Positions 1 through 11,339 of a DNA stretch of 64,000 nt are shown here, piece after piece; within the stretch, counting starts at the first letter, position 1, and every line of letters begins with the position of its first letter. Position numbers and translations under genes: made by a program. The DNA comes from Cenococcum geophilum 1.58 (lineage: Eukaryota > Ascomycota > Dothideomycetes > Gloniales > Gloniaceae), in assembly GCA_001692895.1 (NCBI GenBank), contig KV748218.1:310001-374000 (forward strand), given 5' to 3'. The notes beneath the pieces are model-generated. The model was not told the origin of the DNA and searched no databases. It was given only the letters and a program-made list of their open reading frames with translations.

Positions 1-901
1 AGGGAAGTTGTAAAGTTTAAAATTTTGGAAGGGCTTGGCAAGAAGAGTAATTTTTGCATTCCTAGGCGTGCTGGCGCGCAGGTGGCTCGTAGCGCGCGAA
101 GCCTGGTCTGGTGCGATTTGTGATCTACTATTAGGTATTTGCATGCAGTGGAACGGGGCCAGCTGGCATCCGCAGGCGCTGTTGGATGTTGAAACCGGGT
201 GTTTCCAGGAATGAGGTGTGTACAATGCCCTCATCGCCAATTCAATGTAGATGGTGTTAAGTAAACGAAAAAAAAAAAACAATTGGAAATACATATCATT
301 GTTCACCACAATCGTCAATAACCAGCCGGCATGCCGGATTTCTAAATCATTCATATTGATTTGAGATGTAGCAACGTCCCATTACACTTAAGAGTCTCAA
401 AACGACTCCAAGTGCGCCGTCACCGTCATCACGAACAGCGCTCTAAGGCGCAGCCGCTCAAGTTCCGGTAACCCTACCTGACTACCGAAGCGGCGGTAGG
501 GTTGGGTTAGGAATGTTGCGGGCCCGCGAGAGCTATCCAGACTTGCTACTAGCCCTGAGGGACATTCGCTTATCGGCGACTACGTCGGGCAGAAAGTTTG
601 ATATATCGCGTGTAAATACTGAGCTTCAAGGAAGGAACTCGCCTTGTGCTCCACCTTGTACCGCGAAGAAAGCCGTGCTTCTTTGGAATTGCTGAAGATG
701 ATTGTAAAAGTAATATTTTAAAGGAGTGTCAGTCGGATTAACGGAACGAAACTGAATTGTACCGAACAAAGGGGTATATTGACGTTTTATTCAAAGGTCC
801 GTAGAGCTAAAAGTTTGGAAAGAATGGACACTATTTTTACCGTGGTAGCTTGCTTGCTTACCTCATTTCTAACACTCTGTTGTCTATGCTGTGATGAGAT
901 C
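1..901. other. Intergenic flank, no supportable gene
   Basis: Normal-composition DNA downstream of the minus-strand gene that ends at 902. It contains an A-rich run near 265-280 and a GC-rich patch near 420-510 with short inverted CCTACC/GGTAGG blocks. The only open frame (513-695) has no recognisable domain and no family resemblance that I can see. No tRNA-like A/B-box pair was found. It probably holds the 3' UTR and terminator of the neighbouring gene, but no signal is clear enough to place. Confidence 0.5.
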
Positions 902-3016
902 TCATGACGCGAAAAGGACCTTCCTAGGATTCCCCAATCCTGAAGTCTTGACATCTGCGGCGCTAGACTCCATGCTGTCAAGCAAGCGATCCATGCCTCC
1001 AAGGTCTAACTCTCCCTGGGCAAGCAGTGTCTGATCTGCCCGCCTCATATCATCCTCCTCCGCTCGATCTTTGTCAAATAGCGTTGACCCAAGGTCTCTG
1101 CCTGGCTGCGCAATCGTACTCGTTAGTATAACTAACCTGTGCTCAGCTACAACCAGCAAGTCTCTTGGTATCGCCATGCGTGCTGCGGCTGTTGTTGTAT
1201 CAAATTGCTGGATGGCTGTGACAGATTCTCCGTGCAATTTTAGGCCCTGGATTCGTGCGAGACCGGGGCCGTAGAGTGAGCCTCCGCTCCCAGACGCGCT
1301 GCGCGCCCAGAACTGGCTTAGATTCGGGATTCGGTAGGCGTCAGAACCGTACCATAAGATGACGGAATCTTCAGGCGCACCGCCTGGGGTGGAATGGAGA
1401 GTTGCAACAGATATACCACCGCGTGCGATGTTGGATTGGTTGGAGGTGGAACCCTGGAAGAGGCTTTCTTCTTTCGTGCGGCGTGTATTGGGAGTCATAG
1501 GTGCTAACGAGGAGCGGTTGCCTCGAGGTTTGGCGCTTGAGGCAGTTGTAGAAATGCTGGGTGACGCATTGATGCTGACGAAGCCACGGAGGGAGAAAGC
1601 GGAAGGGTTTGCAGGAGGACTTGGGCCGGATTGGTCAACATCCCAAATCCCCCATTCGCCATCGGTCAGGATGGCAATGATGCTCCGTCCGTCAGAAGCC
1701 CACGAGGCATCAAGGATGCGTTTGCGATGTGCAAGGCCTGGTGCTGCAGGTGAAACATGTTTCGGGATTTCAAACGTGGTGTAGAAAGTAGATAGCCATG
1801 CACCCAGCTCTGCGCTAGGTTCATCTGATCTTAATCGCGAGCGATTTTGTCGTGAGGCAAGTGGATCGTACACTCTTACAATGCCCTTGGGTTCCACAAC
1901 CAGAAGTTGGGAATGCCGCCTCTTTGGGTACTGAGAGGGACTGAAAGTTACATGGGAGGCTGGGGAATTGAGATATTGTGTCCTATAAGGCAGGATGGGG
2001 CTGGCCGAAACTATCCGCGTTTTGGATTCATCTGATTCAATAGGAAAACGCCAAACTCGCAGAAGTCCGCTAAGCTCCGCAGAGTGAGACGCAACTAACA
2101 AATCCCACCCATCGTTTTCACTAGTTTGTCCTGAACGAGACCGGTTACGCATCACGCGAGATGATCTGCTATCTCGACATGCATGCTCGTCTTCATCATC
2201 ATCAGGCGCCTCTTCCTCAGAGTCGTCCACGAGTGTTGATTGTGTCCTCGAGGTCCATGTCATTGTGATTCCACTTGGTATGCTTTGGTGCCCTGTTTGG
2301 CTCTTGATCTCTATTATTTCCTCTCCCCACCGGTACTGGTGCTTTCCCGCAGCTAGCTTTGCCTTTGTTGCGGCGGAGGGAGGGCTCAACGGTAGTGTGA
2401 TGATTCGGACACTGTAGTCTACACATGCGACTGAGATTACAATCTTCTCACTAAATATCCGCGGTATTGTATCGGACGGTCGCAATGGGGTGGCTGGAGG
2501 TACTCGTGGAACAGCGATGTGCAGGGTTTCGGTGTTGAGCGACACGTCAATTTGTTGTATTATTGATGGATATGGCTCCTCAGGGTCGAGCTCCTCATCT
2601 TCAGATTCGAACTCAGCTTCGTCTGAGGGTTGGTGATTGGCAGCTTGCGCAGGGGGCTCCTCATCATCGGAATCAATGATCATGATGCTGTCGTTGCCCG
2701 TGCCGTTGACCTGAGGCGGCTTTGGCTGGTTTTTAGACTGAACATTCTGCTTGATTGGCCGCCCCCCCCTCCATAGTATTCGAATCCCACTATCATGGCC
2801 ATATACTACAATAGTGGAGCCATTAGGAGCTTTGACGGGGTATATTTTAGAGTCATGAACTCGGTGCGGGAGCTCATAGCTGTGTGGAGATAACTAGTAG
2901 TTAGTAAACCTTCCGCTAAGCTGGAGATGGCTGGGACTAGACCTAAGCTGAGTTGCCTTTCCTTTCCTAGATACTGCGGGCTTCATCTGAACCATGTAGT
3001 CTTTGTTAGAGGTCAT
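902..3016 (-). CDS. WD40-repeat nuclear pore protein, Nup37-like (probable)
   Basis: Two exons are proposed: 3016-2943 and 2879-902, joined across a 63-bp intron (2942-2880) that has a TACTAAC-like branch point and a CACACAG acceptor. The join keeps frame and gives about 683 aa. The N-terminus reads QLSYELPHRVHDSKIYPV, followed by a segment with VVYGHDSGIRILWRGG. I associate this start with the fungal protein annotated as nucleoporin Nup37, a WD40 propeller subunit of the Y-complex of the nuclear pore. Next comes an acidic linker (DSDDEEPP, SEDEELDPEEP), then propeller-like blades (DLLVASHSAELSGLLRVWRF, SWASDGRSIIAILTDGEWGIWDVD). The donor GTCTAG is weak, but a nearer GTATCT donor breaks the frame. 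The gene is divergent from apc1. The WD40 fold is fairly clear; the Nup37 identity comes from family memory and could be another fungal WD40 protein. Confidence 0.62.
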
Positions 3017-3214
3017 GTGAAATGGATTGGTTAATTTTGTGGTAGAAGTGGTTATGATGGAGACAAGCCAAGCTCTAATGGTCAATTTGTTTGCGAAACG
3101 AATCAACGCGTCGACCCGCGATTTCTTTCGTCGAGTCCGCCGACCCGCCCACGAAGCTCTACAAAAACAAATAATTGTAACCAGCCTCCTCCCCATGTCA
3201 CGACGAACAGATAA
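3017..3214. promoter_or_regulatory. Divergent promoter between the nucleoporin-like gene and apc1
   Basis: This 198-bp gap separates two start codons that face away from each other, so both promoters must lie here or within the genes. It has a GC-rich patch at 3105-3150 and no clear TATA box. Shared regulation of a cell-cycle gene and a nuclear-pore gene is possible but is inference only. Confidence 0.6.
3106..3111. promoter_or_regulatory. ACGCGT hexamer, possible MCB (MBF site)
   Basis: The hexamer ACGCGT is the core of the MluI cell-cycle box bound by MBF/Mbp1-type factors in yeasts. It lies 104 bp upstream of the apc1 start codon, in the shared promoter. A single hexamer can occur by chance, so its function is not shown. 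Confidence 0.3.
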
Positions 3215-6200
3215 ATGGCATCTCTACGGTCACTGGGCGTCCACAAGCCCTCCGCGCTCTCATACCTAGTCGCCGAGTCTATTCTCTCCGAAGATGCAAC
3301 CGAGGAACACTATACCTGGGAAACTTTTAACGATGATGAGTCGGAGGATTATGGGGAAGAGGAGGTGGTCACAACTGACTACTACGTAGTCTGGTCCCGT
3401 GGTGGTGTTGTGCGGAAAGTTTTCAATTTCGAAGTTGAAGAAGAGAAGGTCGTTCAAGCTATTCTCACCTGGTTTCCCTCTGATGAAGCTCCTACGTCTG
3501 GTACTCGGGTCCAGAAGGGAATAATAAATGGAAGCAATGAGAAATTGAGGACATCTCTTGCCCAGGGAACACAGCCCGCTACCAATCCAAACGATACAGG
3601 CCATTATGCGTCTTCTCAAGGATCAGCGGAGTGTCGCTCTCGAGCTTTAGTCGTTCTTCTCAAATCTCAAGCACACGTATTCTTTCTGTCAGGGTCCACT
3701 CATATTGTTAACCTTCCTTTTGAAGTAGAGAGGGCATTTCCAGCTCCCCGTGGCTTGATCCTGCAGCGGAAAATTCCCCAATCAGAAATTGTTTCTCCAA
3801 CGCCAGTCCTCCCACCAGCTCCCCAGAACTCGTTTCTCTCTTCTCAATCCTTTTCTCAACCTCATCGTCGATTCGGGTCATCCTTTACCACCGTGAGGCA
3901 AACCAAATCTCTGAAACCGGGGACACCAAATGCGCTCTTTCTGAAGGATCTCATCAAGAATTCTACTTCTCCAGCAATGGATGGTCTTCCTCGGCTCTTC
4001 TCCTTCACAGATCCGTTATCAGAGCTAGGATTGGTCGTCAATGTTGTCTCTTCTCCAGAACGAAGTTCTCTGCTGGCCATCAATAGCTCTGGTCATCGAA
4101 GTCTGGAGCCAGTTGAGAAAACCGAGGAATTGGTATATGTCTCCGCACAAAATGAGGTTTCTTTCGATAGAGAGAGTGGGGATAAACCATTGATTTTGGT
4201 TATAACGGCAAACTACGAAACAAACTTTTATACAATGTGGACCGCATCCTACATCGAGCTCAAGTCTATATCATCCGTAGGCCGGCGTCGCCAATCTACT
4301 TTACCAGTTAGCAAAGTAAGACGTCGTAGCTCTTATGGCCCTACTGCTCCGGGTACGGGCGCCACAACACCTGCTCTGAGGGCTCGTGATGGAATGAGGG
4401 AAAGCTTTGGAGGCGTTGCTAGGAGCAAGACTGTTCCTGCATCGTTCAACGCGAGCACTAACCAGAACAAAGATAAGGCCTCTGATCAGACGGCAGAAGA
4501 TGCACTGGCTTCGCAACTAGACCCCGATTTTGATCTTTCAAGACAGCCGAAGGAGTCTAGGCGCGTGAGCTCTCTCCTTTCGAGAGCCGAACTTTCCACA
4601 AGCTTTGACAGATCAGCGTTCCAAGATCTTGCGACCCATCGAACCAGCATGGGTGCGAGCTTTGGCGCAAATTCTCGTAGAGGACCGTCATTTGGAGGCT
4701 ATGCCGATAGAAATAGCTTCGGAGGTCCGTCGCAAATACGAAATAGGGTGTCAACACCAGGAAGTATATCTCGATTGAGTTTTGGAGGTGCGTCCATTGA
4801 CGACACTCTTGAAGGTATCATGGATGAGGACAGTTATGACACACTTGACGACTATGACGAATTGGATGATATGTTTGCTGGTGGAGGCTATGGGGGTGCA
4901 TTCGAACAAGGTCCTATGAATGGGTTGAGAAAAGAACTTGTTATGAGTAAAATTGCTGAAATACCTATTGGCGACCACCGCTCGAAAGCCAGTGCACCAA
5001 CGTACAATGGCACTGATTCCGCAAAGGTAGACAATTCTCCATTTAGCCAATCTAAGGCACTTCATAGTAACCTCAACCTAACCTGAATTGTTAATGAATA
5101 GGACTGCCTGAGGATTTTCACGTTACCAGCACCTTGCAACTCTGGCGCAATACATGAACGTAGACTTTTCGTTCATATTGTAAACGGAAAAACCCAGAGC
5201 CATATAGAATGCGAGTTTTCCGTTTTGCGAAAGCGGTTACCTACGTCAACCTTCATCTCTAGACCTCACAGTAAAGATGTTGTTCCCCGACATGCTCTGA
5301 TTCCAACCCTTCTAAATTCGCGGCGGCTGCCGAAAAATGTCGACGCACTGAAAATATCTGACCGAGGAATTGAACGAGTGTTATGCTTGAGTCGAGAAGA
5401 ATCTGGCGAATCTGTAATTTCACTCTATACAGGTTGGGGTCAACATCTACCTATGAGATTTGCTCTAGGTCCCCTCAAGCTCTTTAACCCTTACAAAATC
5501 GAGAGCGATTCGCCGTCATCTAGGAAATCAGCGGGGCAAAAGAGAACATTGAGTGCTCCCCGAGACCTGCAGAAGCTGCTTTCCCCTGGACTAAGCGGTA
5601 CCTTTGACGTTTTAGACGGTGAATGCAGTAGGCATCGACTCCAGTTGCAGCTCGCTCCGCGCACAGTACCTGTTTCAAAAACATTTGAAATCTGTTTAGC
5701 TGTCCTTCCAAATAACGTTGGTGATTTACTTATCGGAATTTGGTGGAGCGTTTGCAAATCGTTACTAAAGAATCAAGTTCTGAACGTCGAGTGGACAGCA
5801 TTAGTAGTTTCTCTATTTAGCCTAGCAGTCCCTTTCATTGATCAAAGCTCAGTAAAACTAACAGACACCAATAAACTGTCTCAGAAGGCGACCAACTCAC
5901 GTCAAACGACTTCTCAGGCCAAGGCAACTAAACTCTCTTATCCTTCCGCATGGGACACGATGTGGAACCATGAAACCACTCGACCTATTGCAAAGAGTTG
6001 GGAAGCTGCATCCTGGTCATGGATAAGGCAACCTAAACCGCTGTCTTCCTTGATGATTCCACCAAAGCCTTGCTCGTCCACTCGATCTTCGTCGGACTCT
6101 GAGATAATCCCCCAGCAATCACGGGGCAAGAGTGATTTTATTCCTTTTTGTGCGAGTTTCGCACGCAAATTTACACAATCTCCCATTGGCAAAGCTGCTA

Positions 6201-9200
6201 ACGATCACTGGAGACGAATTTCTGCCCCAGAAAATCAAGATATGAGATGTTTTTATCTGCCAAAATTGTTGGTAGCACTTCATCTGCTGCGGGAAGAACG
6301 GAAACTTGAAATTCTTTCCCAAGACTACTCCACGACCGATGTAGGGAACCTTACCCCAGTCCTTGCGCAATTGGGCCACTGGATTCAGTGGGATTCTTGG
6401 AATTGGAGTCGAGGGGACTATTACGACCTTGACGGAGGAGGGGCTGATCAGTGGATCTTTGAGGAATGTACGTCAACTTTGGAATACCTAGGTCCCAGCG
6501 CATCTGGGCATGATAAATATTCCCTTGGATTTCTCGTCTTACACATTTCATCGTAATCCTTATTTCTTTTTCTTATTATGTTGGATGTGGGTGAGTGGAA
6601 GCTGAGCCGTATAGCAATTATGAAAGCCGACGTTATTTCCGCACCATGGGAAACGCCTCCCTCCATTTTTGAATGGCTCAACAGGGCAGTACACCCAGAG
6701 CTTTCTCCGCAATTTCCAACCCTCGCTTTGCTCATGAGACAGCCAAAGAGCTCTCCTCGCCCGCAACCGGATATCGAACAATATGTGTCTACGATTACTC
6801 CAAGAACGATTGCTCTTGGGAAATATCTCAGGAACGTCCGTTCCAACTCAGATTCCTCCGTCAAGGCTGTCGAGTTCATGGCACAGTCTGGTATAAGCAT
6901 TAGAATGCTAGAGACATTGCCCGAAGCTGCAATGGCCCCATTACGAGAAGCCATCGTGAGATGTCAGACCAGTCCACCCACTATATGGACAAGCTCGCTC
7001 CTCAAGCTTGTTCAAAGAGAGGATCTTGATCTCCATTCAACATTTTCGGCAGAGTCAATGCTTGACATGCAGCAGGCCTCGACTAATATAATTGGCGTTC
7101 AATCGAATCTCCCATCAGGAACGCGAGATGTTCATTCCGTTTGTCAAACCACCGAACAGCCGGAGCCACTTCAGTCTGCAGCTGAAGTGGAAAGGCATTT
7201 GATAACCCGCCTCATATTCTCCGAGGATCGTCGTTTCTTTGAGGCCTACAAACTGCTTGAACCACTGAAGCAAGCGGTAGCCGAATGTATACCAGATAGT
7301 CGATCGGAAGAAGCGGCTGTCCTGGACGCGCAAAAGAATCTCATGCAGTGGGTCATGGTGCGGACCTTTTCGCTGCCTTCTGGAAGTGCTATGATTAAGT
7401 ATAATAGTAAAAAGCCTTTACTGACTGAGAAATACCCGCTTTATGGCTTCACGACTTCCTGTCTGATGAAACCGATGAACAACGTTGTAACTGCAGACCG
7501 GTCGAATTATACGGAAGAGAAATTTGGCTGGGCTTTCTTCCACGCAGGAGTTGCTGCTGGCCTAAGTATCTCACGTGAAGCTCAAGGTATCGACACATCT
7601 TGGATCATGTATAACAAGCCCGCTGAACTTACAAATAAGCACGCGGGCCTCCTATTGGGCCTTGGCCTCAATGGTCACCTGAAGACGATTGCCAAATGGC
7701 TTTCGTTCAAATATCTTACTCCCAAGCATACCATGACCTCCGTAGGCTTGCTGCTGGGACTATCGGCATCCTATTTGGGGACCATGGATACACTTGTAAC
7801 CCGATTATTGTCAGTACATGTTACTCGTATGCTGCCCCCTGGCGCAGCGGAATTGAACCTTTCACCTTATACTGAAACAACCGGTCTTATGGGTATCGGA
7901 CTCTTATATTACAACACTCAACACCGCCGCATGAGCGAGATAATGCTGTCTGAAATTGAACATGTTGATCATCCTGATCCTTCAGAATCTCCCGACACTC
8001 TTCGCGACGAAGGCTATAGGCTTGCAGCAGGTTTTGCTTTGGGTTTCATTAACCTAGGCAAAGGCAAAGACTTGAGAGGCCTTCATGATATGCGCCTTGT
8101 TGAGCGCCTCTTAGCAGTTGCGGTTGGCCCAAAGCCCGTTGATATCGTTCACATCCTTGACCAAGCCACAGCTGGTGCTGTCATAGCAATTGCACTGATA
8201 TTCATGAAAACCCACGACGAAGCTGTGGCGCGCAAAGTCGACATCCCGGACACACTCCCACAGTTTGACTACGTCCGACCTGACATATTCCTCCTCCGCA
8301 CCCTTGCCAAACACCTTATCATGTGGGACAGCATCCGCGCGGAGTACCGATGGATTGTTAAAAACCTGCCTCCAGAACACCGGAATGACCACCAATTAAA
8401 GAACATTAAAGTTCTTCGCAGCGAGTACATGCCCTTTTTTAATATAATTGCTGGCCTATTATGGAGTATCAGTCTCAAGTATGCCGGAAGTGGCGATACC
8501 AAGGTTCGAGATTTCCTCGTTAAATACCTCGATCAATTCATGCGCATTTACCGCTTGCCCGCGTTGAGATACGATGCTAAGCTCACACGAAACGCTGTAA
8601 GAAATTGTCAAGATTTAGTAGCGCTCGCTTCTGCCACCGTCATGGCCGGGACAGGAGATCTGGACGTTTTCAGAAGGTTGCGATCACTTCATGGCCGTGT
8701 CGGTCCGGATACGCCCTACGGTTCTCACGTGGCGGACCACATGGCATTTGGAGCTCTATTTATCGCTGGAGGAACACACACGTTCAGCACATCTAACAAG
8801 GCCATCGCCTCTCTGATATGCGCCTTCTACCCCCTTTTCCCGATGGATGTTCAAGATAACAAGGCCCACCTGCAAGCTTTCCGCCACTTTTGGGTTCTAG
8901 CTGCGGAGCCCCGTTGTCTTGTGATTCGCGACGTCGACACGCACCGCGCGGTATCAGTCCCCATCGCAGTTAGGCTGAAAAACGGTAGCGAGAAAGCACT
9001 TGTCGCGCCCTGCCTCGTGCCTGAGCTCGACACTATCGCTAGCATCAAGACGGCCAACCCGGAATACTGGGAGGCAACACTCGATTTTACAAACAACCTC
9101 TTCCATCTCGCGAGTTTCAAGGTCAACCAGACTATGCGCGTGCGCCGCCGCTCAGCGCATGATATGCACAGCTCCACCTTCAGCACGATCCTTGTTGCGC

Positions 9201-9550
9201 TCAATGATGCACAGGCTGCCCGCACGGCGCGCATTATGTGGGATTGGCTGTTTGCGCTGCCGGCACTTAACGAATTTGAGAAGGCGGATGTGGGCTTCAT
9301 CATCCCGCTGGATCCGAACAGTAGCGTTCACACAGATATGAATGGTACGGTCGTGGATGAGAGGTTGGTGTTGAGGGCACAGGCAAGAAGCTGGCGCAGG
9401 GATGACCTATGGGATTTGCGGGTGCTATTTGAGTGGGCAGAGAGGGCACAAGAAAGCAGCGGAAAATTGAGATGGTTGGGAAGGGAGGTTGTGGAAAGAT
9501 TAAGGGCTGTAGTTTTGGAGAGGGGAAGGGGGGTTGGAGAAGTGAACTAG
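3215..9550 (+). CDS. apc1: Anaphase-promoting complex subunit 1 (APC1/BimE)
   Basis: Largest scaffold subunit of the APC/C (cyclosome), the nuclear ubiquitin ligase that triggers anaphase; BimE in Aspergillus nidulans. Three exons: 3215-5026, 5102-6467 and 6615-9550. Intron 1 (75 bp, GTAGAC donor, CTAAC branch, AATAG acceptor) and intron 2 (147 bp, GTACGT donor, ATAG acceptor) both keep phase and together give about 2,037 aa, close to the usual size of about 2,000. The N-terminus MASLRSLGVH and the segment DYYVVWSRGGVVRKVFNFEV match the Apc1 N-terminal domain. A low-complexity Ser/Arg-rich linker follows (about residues 370-540), a plausible phosphorylation region. Residues about 1,390-1,640 hold the proteasome/cyclosome (PC) repeats, with NKHAGLLLGLGLNGHLK, LTPKHTMTSVGLLLGLSASY and TGLMGIGLLYYNTQHRRMSE. 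The C-terminus ends in WLGREVVERLRAVV. No frame damage is seen. The start was chosen as the first ATG giving the conserved N-terminus. Confidence 0.96.
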
Positions 9551-10930
9551 GGGATAGGTTTGGGATTGGAGCTGGTGGTAGGACGTTTCTACGTGATCAG
9601 CAATTAAGCAGTGACGACGACAGTGGCTTGAGCGACAGCGATTGTGATTCCCATAGCGACGAAGAGATGTTCGAGCGAAGATGAGCTAGGGCGGTCCAGT
9701 ATAAGGATGAATATCAAATGGGAACCTCTAGATGAGCAGCGCTTGCTGACATACAAGAAAGAGGGTAAATCTTGGGAGTGGATCTTTGACTTGTGCCTGA
9801 CTGCTTGGGGTATTTGTGATGGAAGGATTCACTCACTTTCAAGCCATCCGATTTAAGACGGCCGGGACCAGCCAAAGAGACGGTGTCGTTAAACCCCAAA
9901 GCAGAAATCCGGTGAACCGCATTTTCCTATGAGGTCTATTGTATATGTTTGAGCCATGTATATTAACGAGAAAATTCTATTTGTACCTCTGCAGCACTCC
10001 CTGATATCCTTCAGCTTGTCCAATCTCCCTAAAAAATCCCCTTAAAAGTTCCCAGAGAGTATCTGCAAACCTGCGCTGCTTTTGATCCCTTGTGTCTCTT
10101 GGAATTTCTGCATGATGAAAGTGGAAGGAGGATGTGGTGGAGAGTGGGAAAGACGGAAAGAGACGCAAGGAGAAAAAAGTCAAGCGTAGGTTTAGAAAGA
10201 CTTTATTCTGAGCAATCAAATGGGATAGAATGGACCAAAATCTGTTGTTTGTAATGTTCTTCTGGGAGGGTGATCTCCATCCAAAATCTGAGGCGTTCCT
10301 AATATCGACGGTGTCTCTTCAAAAATGGCTTGTGTCTGCTTCGAATTCATGTTCAAGTCAAAAATGGAGAGTGCATACTTATACTACTAATATTTCAATG
10401 GAACTGGCAGACCAAAGGTGTAGTACTCGTTGGTTGAAGATGATATATGAAGGTTCACCGGGATAATCCAAAATTAGCCTGAAGTGGCTTCTGGCTGCGA
10501 AATTTTAAATTCGGTACGCGCATCCAGTCTCGCTTGTAATCGAAGCGAACGGCTGTGGCTACGCGCAAGGACCTTTTTGGTTGCCCTGGAAGACGTACAC
10601 TTCCTCTTCTCCCCCTTAACTACACCTCCGCTGTGGCCGCCAAAACGCGAATACAGCGCTGTCTCCGCAGAGAGGTCGATGAAATGTGGCAATATCGTAC
10701 AGGTGGAAACCTTACGACATTTAACAAAGATTACGGCACTGCGGAGGAAGGCCGATTGCGAAGGTTCTTGCAGCTAAGCATACGGCTTCGCTACAATTAC
10801 TATAACGTAATCCACCCCCAAGCTGGCCATACCTTATCTCGGTCCCAGACGATCAGCCAATCATAAGCTGCTTACATAACAGATTAATCATCTTATGTTA
10901 TTGTCGTCTGGTACACGGTTCGGAAATTTA
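9551..10930. other. Intergenic spacer between apc1 and the RIP block
   Basis: Normal composition, with no gene I can support. Just after the apc1 stop, at 9,596-9,684, one frame reads a short Ser/Asp/Glu-rich tail (for example SDSDCDSHSDEE) in a frame different from apc1. It could be chance or an alternative 3' exon. Several open frames of 60-100 codons at 9,700-10,870 show no domain. The change to CA/TG-depleted sequence happens near 10,930. Confidence 0.5.
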
Positions 10931-11339
10931 TTAGTCCCTCGCGCCGATTTATATATAATTCTTATATAAACTTATACGCCATACTATTTTTTTAGCTACT
11001 AATTAACAACAAACCAATATCTTTATAAATAATTAGCAAACGTTACGTTCTAGAACTTTATAGGGCGATTCTAACGCTACTAAAATTATTGTAAACGGCC
11101 TAGTGGTTACCGCTACGTTTCGCCTTAAATATTACCGCCAAAACAGTAAATATTTAGCTAGAGCCATCAACCATCACCAATCCTTAACGTTTGACCTCCT
11201 ATATCAATATTTATAGTAGATAAATACCTAAATAGCTAATATATTGTATCTAGATTAATTCTGTACCTTATTACCTGCTTTATTGCTCCTCCGCTGCCTG
11301 CACTACCCAAACATTAACCTACAAACCCTATATCGACTC

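Noticed and set aside
513..695. 60-codon open frame in the left flank
   Set aside because: No domain, no family resemblance and no neighbouring exon; length is within chance for this composition.
787..1002. Minus-strand open frame overlapping the end of the WD40 gene
   Set aside because: It overlaps the real C-terminus in another frame and has no independent support.
2770..2790. TATTCGAATCCC, resembling a tRNA B box
   Set aside because: It lies inside coding sequence of the WD40 gene, with no A box or acceptor-stem pairing around it.
10230..10866. Several 78-103-codon frames on both strands before the RIP block
   Set aside because: Mutually overlapping, with no domain and no splice-linked continuation that I could find.
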